Below, one piece after another: positions 1 to 6,636 of a stretch of DNA of 57,846 nt. A program made the position numbers and the translations under genes. The stretch comes from Nitrospira sp. GTDB taxonomy: Bacteria > Nitrospirota > Nitrospiria > Nitrospirales > Nitrospiraceae. Location of the stretch: assembly GCA_005116895.1 (NCBI GenBank), contig SWDO01000004.1, positions 139,004 through 196,849 of the forward strand, read 5' to 3'. Under the pieces are notes generated by a model. That model saw only the letters and a program-made list of their open reading frames with translations, had not been told where the DNA came from and did no database searches. Each line of letters opens with the position of its first letter. The stretch's first letter is position 1.

Positions 1-69
1 GCACAGGAGGAGCGCGACCGTTATACTAACTATTTCGTACAGTGCGTGGCGCAGGAACAAGAACTATGA
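1..69 (+). CDS. C-terminal end of an unidentified protein (partial)
   Basis: The first frame is open from the left edge for 22 codons and stops at TGA 67-69. The readable tail includes RYTNYFVQCVAQE and ends in QEL. The gene would converge on the leftward tRNA genes, with about 145 bases between. The fragment is too short to assign a family. A chance open stretch of this length cannot be ruled out, but the codons look ordinary for this genome. Confidence 0.4.
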   Translation, partial: AQEERDRYTNYFVQCVAQEQEL

Positions 70-213
70 GGGAGAGTAAAAGGGTGTCGATGTGATCCAT
101 TTTCTGACCTGTGATCGGTGTACACCCCACTCGCTTGATCTCCCTCCTTTCATCCATTAGCGACACGCCTACTGTTTCACCACATATACCTACGACCGTT
201 GGTTTATAGAAAA

Positions 214-287
214 TGGCTGGGGGACTAGGAATCGAACCTAGGTAGCCGGCTCCAAAGGCCGGCGTCCTACCGCTAGACGATCCCCCA
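214..287 (-). tRNA. tRNA-Gln (anticodon UUG)
   Basis: On the minus strand a full cloverleaf folds. The acceptor stem TGGGGGA pairs with TCCCCCA. The D arm is GTC-TAGCGGTAG-GAC. The anticodon stem CCGGC/GCCGG encloses loop CTTTGGA, giving anticodon TTG. The T arm is CTAGG-TTCGATT-CCTAG. Discriminator G is followed by an encoded CCA (complement at 214-216). It lies 49 bases downstream of a second tRNA-Gln that has the same acceptor, D and T arms, so the pair is a tandem duplication that diverged in the anticodon arm. Confidence 0.97.
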
Positions 288-336
288 GCGCGGTACGGTG
301 GCACTGCGTGTTGCGGGAACAGTAAGAAAGAATTTT

Positions 337-410
337 TGGCTGGGGGACTAGGAATCGAACCTAGGTAGTCAGATCCAGAGACTGACGTCCTACCGCTAGA
401 CGATCCCCCA
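337..410 (-). tRNA. tRNA-Gln (anticodon CUG)
   Basis: The cloverleaf on the minus strand matches the neighbouring tRNA-Gln(UUG) except in the anticodon arm. There, loop CTCTGGA gives anticodon CTG, and the stem closes with a T-T apposition (positions 31/39) next to the loop. CCA is encoded (complement at 337-339). The gene starts 36 bases after the gltX stop on the same strand, so gltX, tRNA-Gln(CUG) and tRNA-Gln(UUG) may be one transcript that is processed. Confidence 0.96.
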
Positions 411-446
411 ACCGGCGTTCAACGTAATATAGGACCGCTCAATCCG

Positions 447-1868
447 TCAAGCCTGGCAGATTTTCGCGCGCTCAATTCCTGCCTTCAGCCGAACGAGGGT
501 ACGTTCGCGTCCGAGAACCTCCATGACTTCAAAGAGCCCCGGGCTTGCCGTCCGTCCAGTCAAGGCGACGCGAACTGGCTGGGCTAACGCACCCATCTTG
601 ATACCTTCTTCTTCGACGAGTTTTTTGAAACTGTCTTCCCACACCAGCTTGGAAAAGCCAGGAAGCGCCTCGAATCGTGTCAGAAGCTTCTGAAGCAACG
701 GCGCGGTCGTTGGGGTGAGGAATTTCTTGGCTGCTTCCACGTCGAACGTGGCCCCTTGTCCAAAATAGGGCCTGACCCAATCGACCATATCGACCAACGT
801 TTTGGCCCGTTCTTTCACTAAGACCACTAACTGTGCGAGCCATTCGTTTGACATCGTGCGCAGTTCGTCCTTCAAACCCGCCTGTTCCAAGTGTGGCACG
901 AGCGCTTGCGCAACCTCGCTCGGTGGACTCGTCTTGATATATTCGGCGTTCATCCAAAGTAACTTGTCCGGATTGAAAACCGCCGCCGACGTTTGCACAT
1001 GATTCCACGAAAACTTTCCGATCAGCTCCTGGCGAGTAAAGAGCTCTTGATCCCCGTGCGACCAGCCGAGGCGGACCAGATAATTGACCATGGCATCGGG
1101 AAGATAGCCCATATCTTTGTAAGCCATAATCGAGGTCGCCCCGTGGCGTTTGGAGAGCCGAGTCTTATCTGCTCCTAAAATCATCGGCAGATGTCCGAAA
1201 CGCGGGACGGGAAACCCTAACGCCTCGAAAATGGGAATCTGGCGCGGCGTGTTTGTCAAATGATCGTCCCCTCGGACCACATGTGTAATGCCCATCAAGG
1301 CATCATCGACCACGACTGAAAAGTTGTAGGTGGGATACCCGTTGGACCTGAGAATGATCACATCGTCCACGACGGCATTGTCGAAGACGACCTTGCCCTT
1401 GATGAGATCCTCGATCACCGTCTGGCCTTCTTGCGGGGCCTTGAATCGCAGCGCGGCATCGCCAGGCAGGCTGGCGAGCTTTACATTGCGACAGCGCCCG
1501 TCGTAGCGAGGCGACAACCCCTTGGCCTCGGCTTCTTTTCGCCGAGCCTCCAACTCTTCAGCCTTACACACACACCAGTAGGCCTGCCCGGTCTCCAGTA
1601 ACTTCATGGCGTGGGCTCGATACAGGTCCATCCGCTCTGTTTGGCGGAATGGCCCTTCATCCCAATCAAGTCCGACCCATTTCATGCCATCGATGATCGC
1701 CTGAATCGATTCATCGGTTGACCGACTTTGATCAGTATCCTCGATGCGCAGAATGAACACACCCTGTTGCTGGCGTGCGAAGAGCCAATTGAACAGAGCC
1801 GTACGCACTCCTCCGATATGGAGAAACCCCGTCGGACTGGGGGCAAACCGAACGCGAACCTGACTCAT
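447..1868 (-). CDS. gltX: Glutamyl-tRNA synthetase (GluRS)
   Basis: A class I aminoacyl-tRNA synthetase that charges tRNA-Glu in the cytoplasm. The HIGH-type signature is PTGFLHIGG (about residues 12-20) and the KMSKS-type signature is TRLSKRHG (near 240). A zinc-type cluster CVC...YDGRC lies near residues 98-127. Length, about 473 aa, is normal for bacterial GluRS. Two ATGs lie close together (1874 and 1868). An AAGGGA lies 4 bases before the first and 10 before the second. I take the second because MSQVRVRFAPSPTG resembles usual GluRS starts, but 1874 is possible. Two tRNA-Gln genes follow on the same strand. No glnS is visible, so it may be a non-discriminating GluRS working with GatCAB; that is inference only. 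Confidence 0.97.
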   Translation of the reverse strand: MSQVRVRFAPSPTGFLHIGGVRTALFNWLFARQQQGVFILRIEDTDQSRSTDESIQAIIDGMKWVGLDWDEGPFRQTERMDLYRAHAMKLLETGQAYWCVCKAEELEARRKEAEAKGLSPRYDGRCRNVKLASLPGDAALRFKAPQEGQTVIEDLIKGKVVFDNAVVDDVIILRSNGYPTYNFSVVVDDALMGITHVVRGDDHLTNTPRQIPIFEALGFPVPRFGHLPMILGADKTRLSKRHGATSIMAYKDMGYLPDAMVNYLVRLGWSHGDQELFTRQELIGKFSWNHVQTSAAVFNPDKLLWMNAEYIKTSPPSEVAQALVPHLEQAGLKDELRTMSNEWLAQLVVLVKERAKTLVDMVDWVRPYFGQGATFDVEAAKKFLTPTTAPLLQKLLTRFEALPGFSKLVWEDSFKKLVEEEGIKMGALAQPVRVALTGRTASPGLFEVMEVLGRERTLVRLKAGIERAKICQA

Positions 1869-1995
1869 GACCATGCCGTCCCTTCTTCACACACGACAAC
1901 CTAGTCATCTATACCATGCTGTGAAAATCCTTGTACATCGCCTTGCCACTTCCATCTCTTGACGGCTTCTGCTATGACGGAGCCGCGAATCGATT

Positions 1996-2700
1996 ATGGC
2001 GGAACTCACGCAACCGGCCACGGTACTTGCGGTCACCGATCTCACGCCCCACGTTCGCCAACTCGTCGTCAAACCCAAGACGAGGAAGATTTCCTTTCAA
2101 CCGGGACAGTGGGTCTCCCTCAAACTGCCGGTGGGACCAAAGCCCCCGCTCAACCGTGCATACTCCATAGCCGATCCTTCGTCTCCGTATGGGGAGTTAA
2201 CGCTAGTATTTGATCGTGTTCCTGGTGGGCTGGCTTCCAATTATCTCTATGAGTTGAGGTCTGGCGATGAGGTTCCCCTGTCAGGCCCCTATGGGAATTT
2301 CGTCCTCCCTCACCCACTTGATCGAGAGCTGCTGCTGATTGCGCGCTACACGGGTCTTGCTCCGATACGGTGCCTCCTCAAGCAGATGTTTTTCTCGAAA
2401 ATCCAAACTCCCGTTCTATTGATTGCCGTGGCGCCCGGCGATGACGAAGTCTTATTCCATCAGGAATGGCTCACGATGGCCATGCAATATCCCTCGTTCC
2501 GCTATCTTCCGCTGGTCGCTCAGAACGGGGAGTCGGAGGCTGTGGAAAAGACCTTGTCCATGCTCACGCCGCTAGTCAACGGACAGCCCAAAGTCGCGCC
2601 CATGATTTGTGGAACTAAAGCGTTTGTCCGTCCCCTGCGTGCCTATTTTACAAAAGAAGGGTACGACCGAAAGGACGTGAAGATAGAGACGTACGATTAG
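1996..2700 (+). CDS. Ferredoxin-NADP reductase-like FAD oxidoreductase
   Basis: A 234-aa protein of the ferredoxin reductase superfamily, with an FAD-binding beta barrel and then a nucleotide-binding domain. The FAD motif RAYS is at residues 54-57, and GPYGNF at about 97-102 closes the flavin domain. The pyridine-nucleotide loop reads RYTGLAP (117-123) instead of the usual GTGIAP, so the first glycine is lost. MICGT near 203 corresponds to the C-terminal CGP motif. There is no 2Fe-2S domain of its own. It converges on the leftward ferredoxin gene fdx (64 bases between stops), so a role in passing electrons to or from that ferredoxin is plausible but unproven. A GGAG lies about 12 bases before the start codon. 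Confidence 0.8.
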   Translation: MAELTQPATVLAVTDLTPHVRQLVVKPKTRKISFQPGQWVSLKLPVGPKPPLNRAYSIADPSSPYGELTLVFDRVPGGLASNYLYELRSGDEVPLSGPYGNFVLPHPLDRELLLIARYTGLAPIRCLLKQMFFSKIQTPVLLIAVAPGDDEVLFHQEWLTMAMQYPSFRYLPLVAQNGESEAVEKTLSMLTPLVNGQPKVAPMICGTKAFVRPLRAYFTKEGYDRKDVKIETYD

Positions 2701-2764
2701 AATGGTCGGTCGGCACTGTTCACTCAGAACACGCCGAAGTGTTGAATGAGTCGCGTGTGGGAAA

Positions 2765-3190
2765 TCACGCCAATGAATGCCCCTCCCGCACAAGATTTTT
2801 ATTGACGGCTGGAATTTCGACGACGATATCCTTGGTCCCGTTCGGCACGCATTGGCATCCCAGGCGAGATTGTAGTGTCGTCATGGGAGCCTCATCCAAC
2901 TGATCATACTCATCATCCGTACCTTCATTGCAGGTATCTAATCCCTGCTTCACCATGACGTGACAGGTCGAACAGGCGCAGACCCCGCCACACACGTGCT
3001 CCAAATCCATGCCATGACCCATTGCAATATCTAAAATGCTCCCTGGCAGCCCAGTGGGACCATAGGGAATCTTTGCAGGATCGACTGCAACCGCGGTTGA
3101 GCTTCCATCCGGCTGGATAAAGGTAATGGTATAGGAAACTTTGGGAAGTTCATATTCGGCCCGTTCAATATAGGGGTTTGTGCCACCCAT
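2765..3190 (-). CDS. fdx: Isc-type [2Fe-2S] ferredoxin
   Basis: A 141-aa adrenodoxin-class ferredoxin that gives electrons for Fe-S cluster assembly. The cluster ligands are C67-x5-C73-x2-C76 (in VCGGVCACSTC) and C112 (in SRLGCQC), the same spacing as the E. coli Isc ferredoxin; C71, C87 and C114 are additional. The N-terminal ~18 residues (MGGTNPYIERAEYELPKV) are longer than in E. coli. The start was chosen at 3190 because AAAGGAA lies 8-10 bases before it; an in-frame upstream ATG at 3292 would run across the promoter region. The gene diverges from iscR instead of sitting at the end of the operon, and shares a control region with it. Confidence 0.93.
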   Translation of the reverse strand: MGGTNPYIERAEYELPKVSYTITFIQPDGSSTAVAVDPAKIPYGPTGLPGSILDIAMGHGMDLEHVCGGVCACSTCHVMVKQGLDTCNEGTDDEYDQLDEAPMTTLQSRLGCQCVPNGTKDIVVEIPAVNKNLVREGHSLA

Positions 3191-3234
3191 GTGCCTATTC
3201 CTTTCTGCGTGATCATAAGAACTCTGGCTGTGTA

Positions 3235-3264
3235 TTGACACCAGAGAAACCTGCATGCTACTCT
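3235..3264 (+). promoter_or_regulatory. Predicted promoter of the isc operon
   Basis: A perfect -35 hexamer TTGACA (3235-3240) is followed after 18 bp by TACTCT (3259-3264), a weak -10. Transcription would begin near 3271, about 55 bases before the iscR start, so the 9-bp palindrome at 3280-3306 would lie in the 5' leader. Confidence 0.5.
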
Positions 3265-3279
3265 TAGTACGACCATATT

Positions 3280-3306
3280 GATCGGAGATCATTATAGTCT
3301 CCGATC
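3280..3306. promoter_or_regulatory. 9-bp inverted repeat between fdx and iscR, likely operator
   Basis: GATCGGAGA (3280-3288) and TCTCCGATC (3298-3306) are perfect inverted repeats separated by 9 bases. The spacer contains, on the minus strand, TATAAT, the predicted -10 of fdx. In Isc systems the Rrf2 regulator IscR usually represses its own divergent or downstream promoters, so this is the natural candidate for an IscR-type site. In the iscR transcript the same sequence could fold as a hairpin. Confidence 0.55.
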
Positions 3307-3320
3307 TAAGGAATCGGCAA
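3291..3320 (-). promoter_or_regulatory. Predicted promoter of fdx
   Basis: On the minus strand a perfect -10 TATAAT (3296-3291) lies 18 bp from TTGCCG (3320-3315), four of six matches to the -35 consensus. The -10 is enclosed by the two arms of the palindrome 3280-3306, so a protein bound there would block polymerase. Confidence 0.55.
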
Positions 3321-3325
3321 TAGCA

Positions 3326-3799
3326 ATGTTGAAGATATCAAAAAAAGCTGATTACGCGCTCATGGCGCTGCAGCACATTGCGTCAGTCCAATTCGGCGAT
3401 GTGACGCCAGGCCGCGTGGTGAATACGAAAGAGATTGCCGAGGAATATAATATTCCCCTGGAATTGTTGGCAAAGGTCCTGCAGGTTCTCTCAAAGCAGG
3501 GCCTCATCGAAAGCCACAATGGTCCGAAGGGAGGGTATCTCCTGGCACGAAGTGCCAGACAGATCACGATTGCACAAATCATCGAAAGCATCGAAGGCCC
3601 GCTTGCCATCACCGACTGCTCGCACGAAAAAGATGGCGACTTCTGCATGCAGCGCGAACACTGCAACATCCGCACGCCGCTCCTGAAAATCCAAGACAGC
3701 ATCTATCAGTTACTGAACAACATGACGTTGGGAGACATGATGGGGGGCACGCCTCTTATTACGATTCAGTCTCCTGCGGCACAAGGAGTCGAACGATGA
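3326..3799 (+). CDS. iscR: Rrf2-family Fe-S regulator (IscR)
   Basis: A 157-aa winged-helix regulator starting [15 protein letters not shown], typical of Rrf2 proteins. The HTH covers about residues 30-75 ([13 protein letters not shown]...GPKGGYLL). Three cysteines, C98, C107 and C113, are positioned to bind a [2Fe-2S] cluster; the spacing is C-x8-C-x5-C, with a longer first gap than the C-x5-C-x5-C of E. coli IscR. The start was chosen by homology; an upstream in-frame ATG (3278) would place coding sequence over the palindrome. Its stop overlaps the iscS start (ATGA at 3796), so the two are translationally coupled. It probably senses cluster supply and controls both fdx and its own operon. 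Confidence 0.92.
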   Translation: MLKISKKADYALMALQHIASVQFGDVTPGRVVNTKEIAEEYNIPLELLAKVLQVLSKQGLIESHNGPKGGYLLARSARQITIAQIIESIEGPLAITDCSHEKDGDFCMQREHCNIRTPLLKIQDSIYQLLNNMTLGDMMGGTPLITIQSPAAQGVER

Positions 3800-5013
3800 A
3801 ACTTCCCATTTTCCTCGATAACCACTCCACAAGCCCCATGGACCCACGAGTGCTGGAGTCGATGCTCCCATATTTCGTGGAAAAGTTCGGCAACGCCGCC
3901 AGCCGCAACCATGCGTTTGGCTGGGCCGCGGAAGAAGGGGTGGAACAAGCCCGGAAACAGATTGCGAAGCTCATCAAGGCCGACGCAAAAGAAATCGTCT
4001 TCACCAGTGGTGCCACTGAATCAGACAACCTGGCACTGAAGGGTGTCTTGGAGATGTATAAGGAGAAAGGTACGCACATTATCACATCATCCACGGAACA
4101 TCGGGCCGTGCTCGATACCGCCAAGTCTCTGGAGGCCAAAGGGCTGGCGACTGTGACCTATCTGCCGGTCGACAAATACGGCATGGTCAACCCGCAAGAC
4201 GTGCAGAATGCCATCACCGACAAGACCATCCTGATCTCGATCATGCTGGCCAATAACGAAATCGGCACGATTAACCCTATCCAGGAGATCGGCAAGATCG
4301 CCAAAGCAAAAGGGGTTCTGTTTCATTGCGATGCCACGCAGGGCGTCGGCAAGATTCCCGTCGATGTCCAGGCCATGGGCATTGATCTCATGTCATTCAC
4401 CTCCCACAAAATCTACGGCCCCAAGGGAGTCGGTGCCCTCTATGTGAGGAAAAGAAATCCCCGCGTTCGAATCGCAGCCCAAATAGACGGAGGCGGGCAT
4501 GAACGCGGCATGCGGTCCGGGACCTTGCCGGTACCGTTGATCGTCGGCTTTGGGAAAGCCTGTGAACTGTGTGAACAGGAGATGGTGACGGAAACGGCGC
4601 GGCTGATCAAGATGCGAGACCGTCTCCAGACCGATATCATGGCGGCCTTGGAAGAAAGCTATCTCAACGGCCACCCGACGAACCGCCTACCAGGTAATCT
4701 CAATATCTCCTTTGCCTACGTCGAAGGCGAGTCACTGCTCATGGGCATGAAAGACATCGCGCTTTCGTCCGGTTCGGCCTGCACATCGGCCACCCTGGAA
4801 CCCTCGTATGTGTTGCGCGCACTTGGCGTGGGGACAGAGCTCGCTCACTCCTCGATTCGTTTCGGCTTGGGCCGTTTCAATACCGACGATGAGATTGACT
4901 ATACGATCAAAAAGGTTATTGAGGTCGTCACCAAGTTGCGGGAAATGTCCCCTCTTTATGAGATGGCCAAAGAAGGCGTGGACCTGAAATCCGTTCAGTG
5001 GGCCGCGCACTAA
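3796..5013 (+). CDS. iscS: Cysteine desulfurase IscS
   Basis: A PLP enzyme that takes sulfur from cysteine and hands it as persulfide to IscU. At 405 aa it has almost exactly the usual IscS length. K205 in [12 protein letters not shown] binds PLP. C329 in [14 protein letters not shown] is the catalytic cysteine on the mobile loop, in the group I form (with the SSGSACTS insert). H-containing motifs EHRAVLD and HCDATQ are present. It overlaps iscR by 4 bases and is followed after 31 bases by iscU with GGAGGA before its start. Confidence 0.97.
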   Translation: MKLPIFLDNHSTSPMDPRVLESMLPYFVEKFGNAASRNHAFGWAAEEGVEQARKQIAKLIKADAKEIVFTSGATESDNLALKGVLEMYKEKGTHIITSSTEHRAVLDTAKSLEAKGLATVTYLPVDKYGMVNPQDVQNAITDKTILISIMLANNEIGTINPIQEIGKIAKAKGVLFHCDATQGVGKIPVDVQAMGIDLMSFTSHKIYGPKGVGALYVRKRNPRVRIAAQIDGGGHERGMRSGTLPVPLIVGFGKACELCEQEMVTETARLIKMRDRLQTDIMAALEESYLNGHPTNRLPGNLNISFAYVEGESLLMGMKDIALSSGSACTSATLEPSYVLRALGVGTELAHSSIRFGLGRFNTDDEIDYTIKKVIEVVTKLREMSPLYEMAKEGVDLKSVQWAAH

Positions 5014-5044
5014 CTGAAACACAACGTATATTTCGGAGGACACC

Positions 5045-5443
5045 ATGGCATACAGCGATAAAGTCGTCGATCATTTCAACAATCCCCGCAACATGGGCAG
5101 CTTTAAGAAGGACGATGCAGACGTGGGCACCGGGATGGTGGGAGCCCCGGAGTGCGGTGACGTGATGAAGCTGCAGATCAAGGTCCAGAACGATACAATC
5201 GTTGATGCGAAGTTCAAGACCTTCGGCTGCGGGTCAGCGATCGCCAGCTCCAGCCTGGCCACCGAATGGCTCAAGGGAAAGACGATCGAGGAAGCCCAAA
5301 AGATCAAGAATACGGACATCGTACAGGAGTTGAATCTCCCTCCTGTAAAAATTCACTGCTCGGTTCTGGCGGAAGATGCCATCAAAGCCGCGTTGGCCGA
5401 TTATCAAAAGAAGACAGACGGGCAACCAACCGGCACCAAGTAA
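5045..5443 (+). CDS. iscU: Fe-S cluster scaffold IscU
   Basis: A 132-aa scaffold on which [2Fe-2S] clusters are built. The three ligand cysteines are C37 (PECGD), C62 (FGCGSA) and C105 (HCSVLAEDA). LPPVK at 98-102 is the motif that the chaperone HscA grips, consistent with hscA in the same operon. AAFK-type residues around KFKTFGCG are intact. GGAGGACACC before the ATG is a strong ribosome binding site. Confidence 0.97.
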   Translation: MAYSDKVVDHFNNPRNMGSFKKDDADVGTGMVGAPECGDVMKLQIKVQNDTIVDAKFKTFGCGSAIASSSLATEWLKGKTIEEAQKIKNTDIVQELNLPPVKIHCSVLAEDAIKAALADYQKKTDGQPTGTK

Positions 5444-5464
5444 CAGCCACGAAGGGAGCGCCTC

Positions 5465-5821
5465 ATGGACACCACGAATGTCGAGACTCCAACTCCGATC
5501 ATCTCGCTCACCGACGCAGCCGTAAAAGAAGTGAAGCGGCTCATCAACGTACAGGGCATTGAAGAAGGTGGCCTTCGCCTTGGCGTGAAAGGCGGCGGGT
5601 GTTCGGGCCTCAGTTACACAATTAACTTCGATGACAAGATCGGACAATACGATCAAGTCCATGAGATCGATGGTGTGAGAGTGATCGTCGACGCGAAAAG
5701 CGCCATCTATCTCCAAGGCACCCAATTGGATTATCAAAAAGACATGATGGGCGGGAACTTCAAGTTTTTGAACCCGAACGCCAATAAAACCTGTGGCTGC
5801 GGAGAATCGTTCTCGGCTTAA
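5465..5821 (+). CDS. iscA: A-type Fe-S carrier protein IscA
   Basis: A 118-aa HesB/IscA family carrier. The three conserved cysteines are C46 (GGGCSGL) and the C-terminal pair C110 and C112 (CGCGESF). It accepts clusters or iron and passes them to targets. It follows iscU by 21 bases with AAGGGAG before the start. The N-terminal ~10 residues extend beyond the usual start. The family also includes ErpA and SufA; the position after iscU supports IscA. Confidence 0.93.
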   Translation: MDTTNVETPTPIISLTDAAVKEVKRLINVQGIEEGGLRLGVKGGGCSGLSYTINFDDKIGQYDQVHEIDGVRVIVDAKSAIYLQGTQLDYQKDMMGGNFKFLNPNANKTCGCGESFSA

Positions 5822-5882
5822 TTCGCCGCTCACTCAAGATACCGACCGGGCATGAGAATATACACCATGCCCATTATTGCTC

Positions 5883-6605
5883 ATGGATAACCAGCAATCA
5901 CCTCCCCATCCCGATACTCGTCGCCAGCTGCAGATGGCCCGGAGCATGTGCTGGCACTGTCAGTCAGAAGTAACAGGAGAATACTTCTGTGACCGGTGTG
6001 TGAAAGTCCAGCCGGTTTCAAAAGAAACCGACTATTTCACTTGCCTCGGGTTTCCACGGCGCCTCATGCTCGACCCGAAGAAACTAGAGGCCAAGTTCTA
6101 CGAGCTAAGCCGGACATTCCATCCAGATTTTTATCAGACCAAGAGCGCGGACGAACAGACGATCAGCCTCAGCAATGCCGCAGTTCTCAATACCGCCTAT
6201 CGCACACTCCGTGACTCCATTCAACGAGCAGAATACCTCTTGGCCTTGGAAACCGGCTCGGTCAAAGACATTCGAACCTCCCCGCCGGCCGATCTCTTTG
6301 AAGAGATCCTGGACCTACAAGATACCCTGGAAGAGTATCGGGCATCGGAACGTGATTCAGATCAGGGGCACCGGCTCCGTGCCACCCTCCAGACTGAGCA
6401 AGAGGCGCTGGAGCGGCGCAAGGAAGGGATGGAAGCTCAACTTCGGCAGTTGTTCGCCGACTGGGACAAGCTACAAGACGCGGGAGAAGCTACGAGCCTG
6501 GCGAGAGTGGAACGGGACAGAATTCTGAAAGAGATGCGCGATCTCCTTTCTAATCGCACATACGTCAACAATATCGTGAATGATCTGGCAGCAACAATCG
6601 CCTAA
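5883..6605 (+). CDS. hscB: Co-chaperone HscB with N-terminal Cys4 domain
   Basis: The J-protein partner of HscA that brings IscU to it. The J domain runs about residues 50-118, with HPD at 80-82 (TFHPDFY), and a C-terminal helical IscU-binding domain follows. The notable feature is the N-terminus: CWHC (23-26) and FCDRC (35-39) form a tetracysteine zinc-type motif before the J domain. Proteobacterial HscB lacks it, but animal HSC20/HSCB has a similar CWxC...FCxxC motif. At 240 aa it is also longer than E. coli HscB (171 aa). The ATG at 5883 is used; a TTG two codons earlier and a later ATG (residue 18, MARSMC) are alternatives, and no clear ribosome binding site decides. Confidence 0.9.
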   Translation: MDNQQSPPHPDTRRQLQMARSMCWHCQSEVTGEYFCDRCVKVQPVSKETDYFTCLGFPRRLMLDPKKLEAKFYELSRTFHPDFYQTKSADEQTISLSNAAVLNTAYRTLRDSIQRAEYLLALETGSVKDIRTSPPADLFEEILDLQDTLEEYRASERDSDQGHRLRATLQTEQEALERRKEGMEAQLRQLFADWDKLQDAGEATSLARVERDRILKEMRDLLSNRTYVNNIVNDLAATIA

Positions 6606-6636
6606 GCAACTCTTTCCCAACATCCTCATCTTTGAT

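Noticed and set aside
26..304. Leftward 92-codon frame at the left edge
   Set aside because: It runs straight through the tRNA-Gln(UUG) gene and has no homology-like features.
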